A stretch of DNA of 52,500 nt from Alphaproteobacteria bacterium (GTDB taxonomy: Bacteria > Pseudomonadota > Alphaproteobacteria > UBA6615), in NCBI GenBank assembly GCA_009694135.1, contig SHVS01000015.1, positions 1 through 52,500 on the forward strand, written 5' to 3'. Below are positions 1 through 7,869 of this stretch, piece by piece (positions within the stretch are counted from its first letter, which is position 1; each line of letters starts with the position of its first letter). Under the pieces are notes generated by a model that saw nothing but the letters and a program-made list of their open reading frames with translations, was not told where the DNA came from and searched no databases. Made by a program: the position numbers and the translations under genes.

Positions 1-114
1 CATCCCTCCGCCCCCGGCCCACCGGGCAAAAGGCTTTCTGCTGCCGGATTTTTACTCCGGCGCAACCGGACTCCCCGGCCGCTTCAGTGAGGGATTTTTA
101 CTCCGGCGCTTACA
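1..114. mobile_element. Probable end of an IS21-type insertion sequence (partial)
   Basis: Two exact 18-bp direct repeats, GGATTTTTACTCCGGCGC, lie at 46-63 and 92-109. Read on the minus strand, the segment ending at 114 begins TGTAAGCGCCGGAGTAAAA, that is TG followed by a repeat, repeated again about 46 bases inward. IS21-family elements are known for TG/CA termini and several internal repeats near each end, so this is most simply one terminus of such an element running off the left edge. No istA or istB coding sequence is inside the window, so the family assignment rests on the repeat layout alone. Confidence 0.45.
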
Positions 115-150
115 GCGCGCCCTGTCCGCGCGATCGCGCGGGCGCGCTGT
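112..150. repeat. Nested palindrome downstream of aspS
   Basis: ACAGCGCGCC (112-121) is exactly complementary to GGCGCGCTGT (141-150), and the interior contains the perfect palindrome CGCGCGATCGCGCG (127-140). Together they could fold into a long GC-rich hairpin with a small asymmetric bulge (122-126). It lies 140 bases beyond the aspS stop and has no T-run on either strand, so it is not a standard intrinsic terminator. It abuts the probable IS end. The rest of 151-289 shows nothing I can recognise. Confidence 0.5.
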
Positions 151-289
151 GGGTGGACGACGGACTTTGCCTATGGGCGCGCACCACACGGAGCCGGGCA
201 GCTTAAACCGGTGCGTGGCACGCCACTACCAGGACTATGGCATGAGCGGCGCTACACGCTCCAATGCCAAATGCGTGAAGCGGAAGCGG

Positions 290-2104
290 CTATTCCTTCG
301 CGGCCGCTGCCGGCTTGGCCGGCGGCAAAACCGGGCGGATGTGCAGCTCCTTAAGCCGTTCGGGCGGTACCGGCGCCGGCGCGCCCATCAGCAGGTCCTC
401 GGCCTTGCCATTCATCGGAAAGGCGATGACCTCGCGAATATTGGGCTCATTCGCGATCAGCATCACGATGCGGTCGATCCCTGGCGCGGAACCGCCATGC
501 GGCGGGGCGCCATGGCGGAAGGCGGAGAGCATGCCGCCGAAGCGCGTCTCGACCTCCTCCGCCTTGTAGCCGGCGATGGCGAAGGCCTTGAGCATCACCT
601 CGGGACGGTGATTGCGGATCGCGCCCGAAGAGAGTTCCACGCCATTGCACACGATGTCGTATTGGAACGCCTTGATCTCCAGCGGCGGCTTGGTCTCCAG
701 CGCCTCCATCCCGCCCTGCGGCATCGAGAACGGATTGTGGCAGAAGCCGATCTGCCCGGTGGTCGCGTCGCGCTCATACATCGGGAAATCGGTGATCCAA
801 CAAAAGGCGAACTGCTCGCGGTCGAGCAGATTCAAATCATTGCCGAAACGCGTGCGCGCGAGGCCGGCCAATTTGCGCGCCGGTTCGGGCGCGTCGCAGG
901 AGAAGAACACCGCGTCGCCCGCTTTCGCGCCGGTCGCCGCTTTGAGCGCGGCCAGCCGATCGGGCGTTATGAACTTGGCGATCGGGCCCTTGGCCGTGTC
1001 GCCTTCAAGGATCACATAGCCAAGCCCGCCCGCGCCCTCGCTGCGCGCCCAGTCGTTGAGCCCATCGAACCAGCTGCGCGGCTGCGCGGCGGCGCCGGGA
1101 GCCGGGATCGCGCGCACCACTTTGCCGGCGGCGACCGCGCTGGCGAAGAGCTTGAAATCGCTGCCGCGGAATACCTCGCTCACATCCGAGATCAGGATCC
1201 GATTGCGCAGATCGGGCTTGTCCGTGCCGTAACGCAGCAGCGCTTCGTCGAACGGGATACGCACGAAGGGTGACGGCGAAACGCGCCAGGGCTTCTCGCG
1301 CCCCCAGCCGGCGAATTCGCTGAACACGCCGGCGAGCACCGGCTCAATGGCGGCGAAGACATCGTCCTGCGTGACGAAGCTCATCTCGAAGTCGAGCTGG
1401 TAAAACTCGCCCGGCGAGCGGTCGGCGCGGCTGTCCTCGTCGCGGAAGCACGGCGCGATCTGAAAGTAACGGTCGAAGCCGGCGACCATCAGCAGCTGCT
1501 TAAATTGCTGCGGCGCCTGCGGCAGGGCGTAGAACTTCCCCGGATGCAGCCGCGATGGCACCAGGAAATCGCGCGCGCCCTCAGGCGATGACGCCGTCAG
1601 GATCGGCGTCTGGAACTCGGCGAACCCAGACTCGATCATCCGCCGGCGCAGGGAGGAAATGACCTCGCTACGCAGCATGATCGCCTTGTGGATGCGCGGC
1701 CGACGCAGATCGAGATAGCGATAGCGCAACCGCATCTCTTCGCTGCTGTCCTCATCGGCGTTGACCTGGAGCGGGAGCGGATCGGCGGGGCCTTGAACCT
1801 CAAGTGCAGCCACCCGCACCTCGACCTCGCCGGTCGGCAGCGCCGGGTTGACCGTCTCCGCGCTGCGGCGCACGACCGATCCGGTCACGGTGACCACGGT
1901 CTCGCTTTTGAGCGCGGTCGCGGTCGCGAACAGCGCGCTGCCGACGTCGAGCACGCATTGCGTGATGCCGTAATGATCACGCAGGTCAAGGAACAGAAGC
2001 TGCCCGTGGTCGCGCTTGCGGTGCAGCCAGCCGGACAAGCGCACATTGGCGCCGGCATCGGAGGGTCGGAGCCGGCCGCAGGTATGGCTTCGGTACGGGT
2101 GCAT
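290..2104 (-). CDS. aspS: Aspartate--tRNA ligase (probably aspartate/asparagine type)
   Basis: Class II aminoacyl-tRNA synthetase of 604 residues that attaches aspartate to tRNA. It has the N-terminal OB-fold anticodon domain, class II motif 2 ([19 protein letters not shown]), the bacterial insertion domain, and motif 3 near the C-terminus ([13 protein letters not shown]). The reading frame extends 19 codons further upstream, but [12 protein letters not shown] matches the usual family N-terminus, and a TTGACA lies across the upstream extension, so I start at 2104. His33 in the segment KRDHGQ is the residue type reported for non-discriminating enzymes that also charge tRNA-Asn. It is divergent from rnd. 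Confidence 0.95.
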   Translation of the reverse strand: MHPYRSHTCGRLRPSDAGANVRLSGWLHRKRDHGQLLFLDLRDHYGITQCVLDVGSALFATATALKSETVVTVTGSVVRRSAETVNPALPTGEVEVRVAALEVQGPADPLPLQVNADEDSSEEMRLRYRYLDLRRPRIHKAIMLRSEVISSLRRRMIESGFAEFQTPILTASSPEGARDFLVPSRLHPGKFYALPQAPQQFKQLLMVAGFDRYFQIAPCFRDEDSRADRSPGEFYQLDFEMSFVTQDDVFAAIEPVLAGVFSEFAGWGREKPWRVSPSPFVRIPFDEALLRYGTDKPDLRNRILISDVSEVFRGSDFKLFASAVAAGKVVRAIPAPGAAAQPRSWFDGLNDWARSEGAGGLGYVILEGDTAKGPIAKFITPDRLAALKAATGAKAGDAVFFSCDAPEPARKLAGLARTRFGNDLNLLDREQFAFCWITDFPMYERDATTGQIGFCHNPFSMPQGGMEALETKPPLEIKAFQYDIVCNGVELSSGAIRNHRPEVMLKAFAIAGYKAEEVETRFGGMLSAFRHGAPPHGGSAPGIDRIVMLIANEPNIREVIAFPMNGKAEDLLMGAPAPVPPERLKELHIRPVLPPAKPAAAAKE

Positions 2105-2156
2105 GAAGAGCCTGTCGCAAAGGGCGGCGGCCAGTCGCCATGCAGAGGCCGGGTTT

Positions 2157-2162
2157 GTCAAG
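2157..2162 (-). promoter_or_regulatory. Possible aspS -35 element
   Basis: A perfect TTGACA on the minus strand lies 53 bases before the aspS start at 2104. At 17-bp spacing the -10 would be around 2134-2139 (GGCGAC), which is a poor match, so this is only a half-supported promoter. It favours the shorter aspS start, because a longer protein would begin inside the element. Confidence 0.3.
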
Positions 2163-2225
2163 CGCGCGTGCCGGTTTTGCAGCCAGGTTTCCCTGTTCGG
2201 GCAAACCCGTTAAAGACCGGCCCCA

Positions 2226-3500
2226 ATGACCCTCATTGCCGATAGCGAAGGGGTGCGCGCGCTCGCGGCCTACCTGATGCAGGCGGAAACCGTGACCGTA
2301 GACACCGAATTCATGCGCGAGCGCACCTTTTTCCCGGTGCTCTGCCTGTTGCAGGTGGCTGGGCCGGGGGGCGGCTACGCGATCGACGCGCTGGCGCCGG
2401 ACATCGATTTGTCGCCGCTGCGCACGCTGTTCGCCGCGCCGCATGTGCTCAAGGTGTTGCACAGCGCCCGCCAGGACATCGAGATTTTCCTGAATCTGTG
2501 GGGTGAAATCCCGCGCCCGCTATTCGATACCCAAGCGGCGGCGGCGGTGTGCGGCTATGGCGACCAGGTCGGGCTCGAACCGCTGTTGCAGCGGCTGACC
2601 GGCCAGCGGCTGGACAAGGCCTCGCGCTTTACGGACTGGTCGCGCCGGCCCCTGACCGAGCGGCAGATCGATTATGCGCTCGGGGATGTCCTCCATCTGC
2701 GCGCCGCCTATGACAAGCTCGCGGCCGAATTGGCAGAGAGCGGACGCACGGCTTGGCTGGAAGAGGAAATGACGACGCTGCTCGACCCGGCGACCTATCG
2801 CGGCGTGCCGACGGAAGCCTGGCGCAGGCTGAAGCCGCGAACCAGCGACCGTCGGGCGCTGGCCGTGCTGCGCGAAGCGGCGGCCTGGCGCGAAGCCGAA
2901 GCGGTGGCGCGCAACCTGCCGCGCAACTGGGTGATCAAGGACGAAACCTTGCTCGAACTCGCCGCCCATCCGCCAGCCGATGCGAGCGCGCTTGAGCGTT
3001 TACGCGGACTATCGAAGGGCTTCGGCGACAGCCGCGCCGGACAGAGCCTGCTGGCGGCGGTCAAGCGCGGTCTTGAACTTCCCGCGAGTGAATGGCCGCA
3101 GCCGCTCGAAGAACCGCGCCTGGAACGGGGCGCCGGGGCCGTGTCCGATCTGCTTAAAGTGCTGCTCAAGCACAAATGCGAGCAGAACAAGGTGGCCGCC
3201 CGGCTGGTGGCGAGCGCCAACGAGTTGGATCAGATCGCGGCCGGCGGCGATCCCGATGTGCCGGCGCTGAAAGGCTGGCGGCGCGAGGTGTTCGGGGCCG
3301 ATGCGCTGCGCCTGGTCAACGGCGAGCTGGCGCTGGCGATCGCCGGCGGCGGCTTGGCGCTGGTCGAGCTCGGGCCCGACGGCGGCGCGGTCGTCGCCGC
3401 CACCCGCCTCGGCGCACCCCGCCGACGCAGACGGCGCGGCGGACGCAGCGTCGGATCACCGCTTGCCCCCACCAACGGAACAACGCCGAGCGAGATCTAG
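2226..3500 (+). CDS. rnd: Ribonuclease D
   Basis: A 3'-5' exoribonuclease of the DEDDy family that trims the 3' ends of tRNA precursors and other stable RNAs. Visible catalytic signatures are VDTEF (Asp26, Glu28), HSARQDIEI (second Asp, about residue 85) and DYALGDVLHL (Tyr and last Asp, about residues 150-155). HRDC-type helical repeats follow from about residue 210. The 424-residue length is somewhat longer than E. coli RNase D, and the tail is rich in Arg and Gly. A weak TTAAAG lies 11 bases before the start codon and no clear Shine-Dalgarno sequence is seen. The stop overlaps the convergent hdaA stop by 4 bases. Confidence 0.93.
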   Translation: MTLIADSEGVRALAAYLMQAETVTVDTEFMRERTFFPVLCLLQVAGPGGGYAIDALAPDIDLSPLRTLFAAPHVLKVLHSARQDIEIFLNLWGEIPRPLFDTQAAAAVCGYGDQVGLEPLLQRLTGQRLDKASRFTDWSRRPLTERQIDYALGDVLHLRAAYDKLAAELAESGRTAWLEEEMTTLLDPATYRGVPTEAWRRLKPRTSDRRALAVLREAAAWREAEAVARNLPRNWVIKDETLLELAAHPPADASALERLRGLSKGFGDSRAGQSLLAAVKRGLELPASEWPQPLEEPRLERGAGAVSDLLKVLLKHKCEQNKVAARLVASANELDQIAAGGDPDVPALKGWRREVFGADALRLVNGELALAIAGGGLALVELGPDGGAVVAATRLGAPRRRRRRGGRSVGSPLAPTNGTTPSEI

Positions 3501-4249
3501 GTCCGGTTCGGCCAGACCTCCTCGAGCACCGCGCGAACCAGCGGCACGGTAATCGGCCGCTGCTGCGCCAGCGCGGCATGGTCGACGGCTTCGACCAACC
3601 GGCGGGCGGCGGCACAGCTCCGCTCCATCCGCAGCCGAGCAAATCCAAGCGTCTCGGGATCGACGGACACCTGGCGATCGGCAAACAGCTTGGAGAGCAG
3701 GCGATCGATCAGCTCGTCCTCGGGCGATCCAATGGCGATCGCCGTCAGGGCGTTCACGCGCGAGCGAAGGTCGGCCAGCGCGATCGACCATGCCGCCGGC
3801 GGCGTGCGTGCGGTGAGCAGCAGGCTGCCGCGCCGCTCCAGCATCAGGTTATAGAGGCGAAAGAGTGCCAGCTCTGCTTCGTCGCCAAGCGGCGCGCCAA
3901 GATCCTCCAGGGCAAGCGCCGCCGGACCATCGGCCAGGGCGGTCGGATCGAGAGCGGGAAGCTCGGTCGCGGTCAGACGCGGCGCACCCGATCGCTGGCG
4001 CCAAATCTCGACCAGATGGCTCTTGCCGCAGGCCTCCGGCCCGCACAGCAAAAGACCTGGGCGCGGCCAATCAGGCCAGCGATCGAGCGCGGCGACCGCG
4101 GCGCGATTGCTGGCCGCCAGAATGAAATCGCCCCGGCCGAGCGCGGGCGCAAACGGCAACGCAAGCGGCAGCTGGCGCGCGTTCACCAAGGGCCGGTAGG
4201 GCCGCGCCCGCTCACGGACCGGCACCGGTCGCGCCGTCGGAGGCGCCAT
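3497..4249 (-). CDS. hdaA: HdaA-like DnaA-domain regulatory protein
   Basis: A 250-residue protein with the DnaA AAA+ core but no C-terminal DNA-binding helix-turn-helix, as in Hda/HdaA proteins that promote hydrolysis of DnaA-ATP at the sliding clamp. The sequence RQLPLALPF (about residues 25-33) resembles the N-terminal clamp-binding motif QL(P)LxLPF of this family. Walker A is the unusual GPEACGKSHL (70-79) and Walker B reads ALEDLGA, with Glu-Asp in place of Asp-Asp. It overlaps the upstream pgsA-like gene by 38 bases, so the two are probably translated from one mRNA. Confidence 0.85.
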   Translation of the reverse strand: MAPPTARPVPVRERARPYRPLVNARQLPLALPFAPALGRGDFILAASNRAAVAALDRWPDWPRPGLLLCGPEACGKSHLVEIWRQRSGAPRLTATELPALDPTALADGPAALALEDLGAPLGDEAELALFRLYNLMLERRGSLLLTARTPPAAWSIALADLRSRVNALTAIAIGSPEDELIDRLLSKLFADRQVSVDPETLGFARLRMERSCAAARRLVEAVDHAALAQQRPITVPLVRAVLEEVWPNRT

Positions 4250-4895
4250 AGACCAGGCGCAAACCGACGACCAGGTAATGTGCCCCGGACAAAACGGTTG
4301 CCGCCGCCACGGTCCAGACCAGGAGATCGATCACAATGCGGTCGTCGATCCCGAGCCAGAGTTGCGCCAACCCGGCGACCGCGAGCGCAACCTGCGCGGC
4401 GGCGGTCGCCTTGCCGCTCAGCGTCGGACGGATCACCAGCTTGCCGCCGACCAAGTGAATCAGCATACAGCCGCCGACGATGATGAAATCGCGGAATATG
4501 ACCAGGATCACGATCCACAACGGCAAATGCCCTTGCCAGCCAAGCGTGACGAACACGCTCGCGAGCAATAGCTTATCGGCCACGGCGTCGAGATAAGCGC
4601 CGAATTCGCTGCGCAAATCGAGACGCTTGGCGAGATATCCGTCGAGCGCATCGGTCAACCCGGCCAGGAGGAACAACACGAAAGCTGCCCCGTAGGCCTC
4701 GATCACCAAGAGCCAGATGCAGAACGGCGCCGACAATAGCCGGGCGAAGGAAATGATATTCGGCAAGCCGACGCCGAGCCAGACCAAGCGGCCATTCGCC
4801 GTCGGCGACGCGGCCTTTAACGGCGGCGGAGAGGCAGACACAACCCGCGTGCTGTCCGGGCGAGCCGGGGCCGGCTTGGCGCTTGTGGGCGTCAC
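4212..4895 (-). CDS. CDP-alcohol phosphatidyltransferase (PgsA-like)
   Basis: An integral membrane enzyme that moves a phosphatidyl group from CDP-diacylglycerol to an alcohol. The signature D-x2-DG-x2-A(K)-x9-G-x3-D-x3-D is present, with Asp82, Asp85, Gly86, Gly99, Asp103 and Asp107; Lys90 replaces the usual Arg. About five hydrophobic segments follow an unstructured N-terminal 35 residues. It starts with GTG that overlaps the stop of the upstream DUF2066 gene (GTGA). Phosphatidylglycerophosphate synthase is the likeliest role, but other family members share the motif, so I leave the symbol empty. Confidence 0.85.
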   Translation of the reverse strand: MTPTSAKPAPARPDSTRVVSASPPPLKAASPTANGRLVWLGVGLPNIISFARLLSAPFCIWLLVIEAYGAAFVLFLLAGLTDALDGYLAKRLDLRSEFGAYLDAVADKLLLASVFVTLGWQGHLPLWIVILVIFRDFIIVGGCMLIHLVGGKLVIRPTLSGKATAAAQVALAVAGLAQLWLGIDDRIVIDLLVWTVAAATVLSGAHYLVVGLRLVYGASDGATGAGP

Positions 4896-6061
4896 CGGGT
4901 CAGGCCGAGACGGCGAATGAGCCGCGGCGCGCTGGCGAGCGGGCCACGCCCCGGCACCTGCGCGCCGAGTTCAAGATCGACCGTCGCCAGCGCCTGGCGG
5001 AGTTGTTCCTCGTCGCCGAGCACGGCCACGACCAGATCGACGCGATCGCGCCGCAAGGCCTGCACCCGGTACTGCGCCACGACGGCCACTTGCTCCAAAC
5101 GCTCACGCACATCGACCCATTGCGCAAGTTCGGTGATCGGCACGCTGGCGGTGATCTGCCGCTCGGCGCCAAAGCGCAGCAGCGAACTTTCAACCCAGGC
5201 GTCTTCGATCGCCTCGGCGGTCGCCGCCGCGGCGCGGGCCAGAAAACCCGTGATCGGTTCGCGCGGCGAGCCGTTCACGCGCAAGCGCTGCACTCCAGTC
5301 GGATTGCTGCCAAAGCGTGCGAGTTGAATCGCGGCAATCGGTGCGCCCGTGGCCTCGTCTTCGGTCAAATCGGCGGCAATGACAAAGACATCGGCCGTGT
5401 CATGGCGCGTGGCAAAGGCGGCCAGCGCCTTCGCATCGCCCTCCATGGCCTGGGTTGCGGACAGGGCGGCGATGTCCTCGATGTCGCCGAGCGGGATTAT
5501 GAGCGGCAGCAGCCCGTCGCGTTTGGGCAGCGCAGTCCAGGCGTCGCGCCAGGGATTAGGGTCCTCCCACAGCCGCAGCTCGCTATCACGCGACAGGATC
5601 GGCGCGATCACGACCGGGCGTGACGGCGTCTCGGCATAGATCACGTTCACGCGGCGCAGGAGTTTCCGCACCTCGGCCGGCTGGAAATTAAAGGTCATGC
5701 TGGCGATGTAGCGCACCGAGGAGATGCGCTCATTGGCCACCTGGAAGTCATGCAGCGCGGCGGCGGCTGTCGCGTCGTCAATAGTCGGCAGCTTGGCATG
5801 GTCGGCGCGCCGCGTCATCCGGCGCAGGACATGCACGAGGGCGTTCCGTTGCCCGTCGCGGATCGCCTGGTCACGCGCCGCGGTAGCAGTGGCCGCGGTC
5901 ACGTCGATCGCGACGTCGCGGACGGAAAAGACCGGGTTCGTTTCGGCTGCGTCCGGCATTCCGGCCCAGCCAAGGACCGCGATGGCCAGGGTCGCCAGGC
6001 AAAGCGCCGCACGGGTACGACCTGCAACCGCCCAACCAGTCAACCTTCGTGCTGCGCGCAT
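4892..6061 (-). CDS. DUF2066 domain-containing exported protein
   Basis: A 389-residue protein of unknown function. The ATG at 6061 gives a signal peptide (RAARRLTG, then a hydrophobic stretch ending near MPDAAE), followed by the conserved N-terminal region of this family (FSVRDVAIDVTA, then the RDQAIRDGQRNALVHVL helix). The open frame continues to 6910, but that upstream part is the antisense of purM. It is the first gene of a set DUF2066-pgsA-hdaA linked by overlaps, an order I know from Rhodospirillales-like genomes. The start lies 36 bases from the proposed purM GTG on the other strand. Confidence 0.82.
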   Translation of the reverse strand: MRAARRLTGWAVAGRTRAALCLATLAIAVLGWAGMPDAAETNPVFSVRDVAIDVTAATATAARDQAIRDGQRNALVHVLRRMTRRADHAKLPTIDDATAAAALHDFQVANERISSVRYIASMTFNFQPAEVRKLLRRVNVIYAETPSRPVVIAPILSRDSELRLWEDPNPWRDAWTALPKRDGLLPLIIPLGDIEDIAALSATQAMEGDAKALAAFATRHDTADVFVIAADLTEDEATGAPIAAIQLARFGSNPTGVQRLRVNGSPREPITGFLARAAAATAEAIEDAWVESSLLRFGAERQITASVPITELAQWVDVRERLEQVAVVAQYRVQALRRDRVDLVVAVLGDEEQLRQALATVDLELGAQVPGRGPLASAPRLIRRLGLTR

Positions 6062-6087
6062 TGCAAACTGCCTTCCATTGGCTATCG
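6061..6087 (+). promoter_or_regulatory. Candidate purM promoter
   Basis: TTGCAA (6061-6066) and CTATCG within GGCTATCGT (6082-6087) form a -35/-10 pair spaced 15 bases. Transcription would start near 6094, just before a GTG at 6098, or would leave a leader of about 75 bases if the AUU at 6170 is used. The -10 resembles those before lptF, surA and radA in this window. Confidence 0.4.
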
Positions 6088-6097
6088 TGCACCTGCG

Positions 6098-7234
6098 GTG
6101 TGCCGGAGTCGAGCGACCCTCGTCAAGGCGGTTTCGCCCGGCAGCGCAACTCCGACACGGAGCACAGCCATTCCCGTCACCTACAAGGACGCCGGGGTCG
6201 ACATTGACGCCGGAGACGAATTGGTGGGGCGCATCAAGCGCCACACGGACTCGACTGTCCGTCCGGGCGTCATGGGCGGCATCGGCGGATTCGCCGCCTT
6301 GTTCGACATCAAGGGTCTTGGCTACCGCGATCCGCTGATCGTCAGCACGACCGACGGCGTCGGCACCAAGGTCAAGCTCGCGGTCGAGGCAGCGCGCCCC
6401 GAAGGAGTCGGGATCGATTTGGTGGCGATGAACGTCAACGACCTGCTGGTGGTCGGCGCCGAACCGCTGTTCATGCTCGACTACTTCGCCAGCGGCAAGC
6501 TGGAGCTTGCGACCGCCGAGAAGGTCATCGCCGGCATCGCCGAAGGCTGCCGCCAGGCCGGCTGCGCGCTGGTCGGCGGCGAGACCTCGGAAATGCCGGG
6601 CATGTACGCCCCCGGCGATTACGACATCGCCGGCTTCGCCGTCGGCATCGTCGAGCGCGATTTGACCCTGCCGCGCAAGTCGCCGTTGCCGGTCGTCGGC
6701 GATCTCGTGCTCGGCTTGGCCTCGGCCGGCGTACATTCCAACGGCTTTTCGCTGGTGCGGCGCATTCTGGCCGACGCCAAGCTCGGCGCTAATGCCCCCT
6801 GCCCGTTTGCGCCCGGAACGCTCGGCGAGGCGCTGCTGGTGCCGACGCGGATTTATGTACGGAGCTGCTTGCCGATCTTGCGCGATCCGGCGGTCAAGGC
6901 GGCGGCGCATATCACCGGCGGCGGATTGCCCGGCAATCTGTCGCGGGTGATCCCGGATGCCGTCTCCGCCCGCATCACCTCGACCGCCTGGCCGGTGTTG
7001 CCGGTATTCCGCTGGTTGCAGCAGACAGGCAAGGTTCTGGCCGACGACATGTTCCGCACCTTCAACTGCGGGATCGGCCTGGCCCTCGTCGTTAAAGGCA
7101 GCGAGGCCGGGCGCATCAGCGCAAGTTTGCGCGCCGCGGGCGAGACCGTGTACGCGATCGGCGAGATCGTGCCGCGCGCATCCGGCAAGCCGGCAGTCGA
7201 GATTGATGCGCCGGAGGCGCCGTGGCGCGGCTAA
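6098..7234 (+). CDS. purM: Phosphoribosylformylglycinamidine cyclo-ligase (AIR synthetase)
   Basis: Fifth step of purine synthesis: ATP-dependent closure of FGAM to aminoimidazole ribotide. Family landmarks are YKDAGVDIDAG near the N-terminus, GGIGGFAALF, STTDGVGTKVK, VGGETSEMPGMY, AGVHSNGFSLVR and ITGGGLPGNL. The start is uncertain. The only in-frame ATG or GTG near the homologous N-terminus is GTG 6098, which adds about 25 residues without obvious homology. An AUU at 6170 has a GGAG seven bases upstream and gives MPVTYKDAGVD, the expected N-terminus. The 3' end overlaps purN by 13 bases. Confidence 0.9.
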   Translation: MCRSRATLVKAVSPGSATPTRSTAIPVTYKDAGVDIDAGDELVGRIKRHTDSTVRPGVMGGIGGFAALFDIKGLGYRDPLIVSTTDGVGTKVKLAVEAARPEGVGIDLVAMNVNDLLVVGAEPLFMLDYFASGKLELATAEKVIAGIAEGCRQAGCALVGGETSEMPGMYAPGDYDIAGFAVGIVERDLTLPRKSPLPVVGDLVLGLASAGVHSNGFSLVRRILADAKLGANAPCPFAPGTLGEALLVPTRIYVRSCLPILRDPAVKAAAHITGGGLPGNLSRVIPDAVSARITSTAWPVLPVFRWLQQTGKVLADDMFRTFNCGIGLALVVKGSEAGRISASLRAAGETVYAIGEIVPRASGKPAVEIDAPEAPWRG

Positions 7235-7869
7235 GCCGTAAGCGCACCCTGGGCGTGCTCATCTCGGGCCGCGGCAGCAACTTGAAGGCTTTGCTCGACG
7301 CCTGCGCCGAGCCGGATTTCCCAGCCAGGATCGCGGTTGTGTTGTCTAATCGCGCCGGCGCCCCCGGGCTCGAACACGCGGCGCGGGTTGGCGTTCCAAC
7401 CCAAGTCATCGACCACCGGACCTATCCCGACCGTGACGGTTTCGATGCGGCGCTCGATGCGGCGTTGTGCGGCGCGGATGTCGAACTGGTCTGCCTCGCC
7501 GGTTTCATGCGCCTTCTCACCCCCGGCTTCTGCGCCACCTGGGCCGGGCGCATGATCAACATTCATCCGTCGCTGCTGCCGGCCTTCAAGGGGCTGAACG
7601 CCCAGGCGCAGGCGTTGGCTGCCGGCGTGCGCATCGCCGGCTGCACGGTGCATTATGTGCGCGCCGAGACCGATGGCGGACCGATTGTGTTGCAAGCGGC
7701 AGCGCCGGTTCTGCCGGCGGACGACGAGGCCGCCTTGTCCGCGCGCATCCTGGCGCTTGAGCATCGCCTGTATCCGCAAGCCGTGCGGCTGATCGCCGAA
7801 GGCCGCGTCAAGATCGATGGCGGGCGCTGCATTATCGAGGGCCTGCCGCCGCCCTTGGGTTTGGCCTAG
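7222..7869 (+). CDS. purN: Phosphoribosylglycinamide formyltransferase
   Basis: Transfers the formyl group of 10-formyltetrahydrofolate to glycinamide ribonucleotide in purine synthesis. The catalytic triad is visible: Asn113 and His115 in INIHPSLLPAFKG, and Asp151 in ETDGGPIV. The phosphate-binding loop SGRGSNLKAL is near the N-terminus. It starts with GTG inside the end of purM and is translated from the same mRNA. Length (215 residues) is normal. Its stop overlaps that of the convergent gene by 3-4 bases. Confidence 0.95.
   Translation: MARLSRKRTLGVLISGRGSNLKALLDACAEPDFPARIAVVLSNRAGAPGLEHAARVGVPTQVIDHRTYPDRDGFDAALDAALCGADVELVCLAGFMRLLTPGFCATWAGRMINIHPSLLPAFKGLNAQAQALAAGVRIAGCTVHYVRAETDGGPIVLQAAAPVLPADDEAALSARILALEHRLYPQAVRLIAEGRVKIDGGRCIIEGLPPPLGLA

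Noticed and set aside
149-1273. 374-codon plus-strand open frame
   Set aside because: It is the antisense of aspS; the sequence is Arg/Ala/Gly-rich with no family motif, as expected for a GC-rich shadow frame.
6062-6910. N-terminal extension of the DUF2066 frame to 672 residues
   Set aside because: The extension is purM antisense; signal peptide and family start are at 6061.
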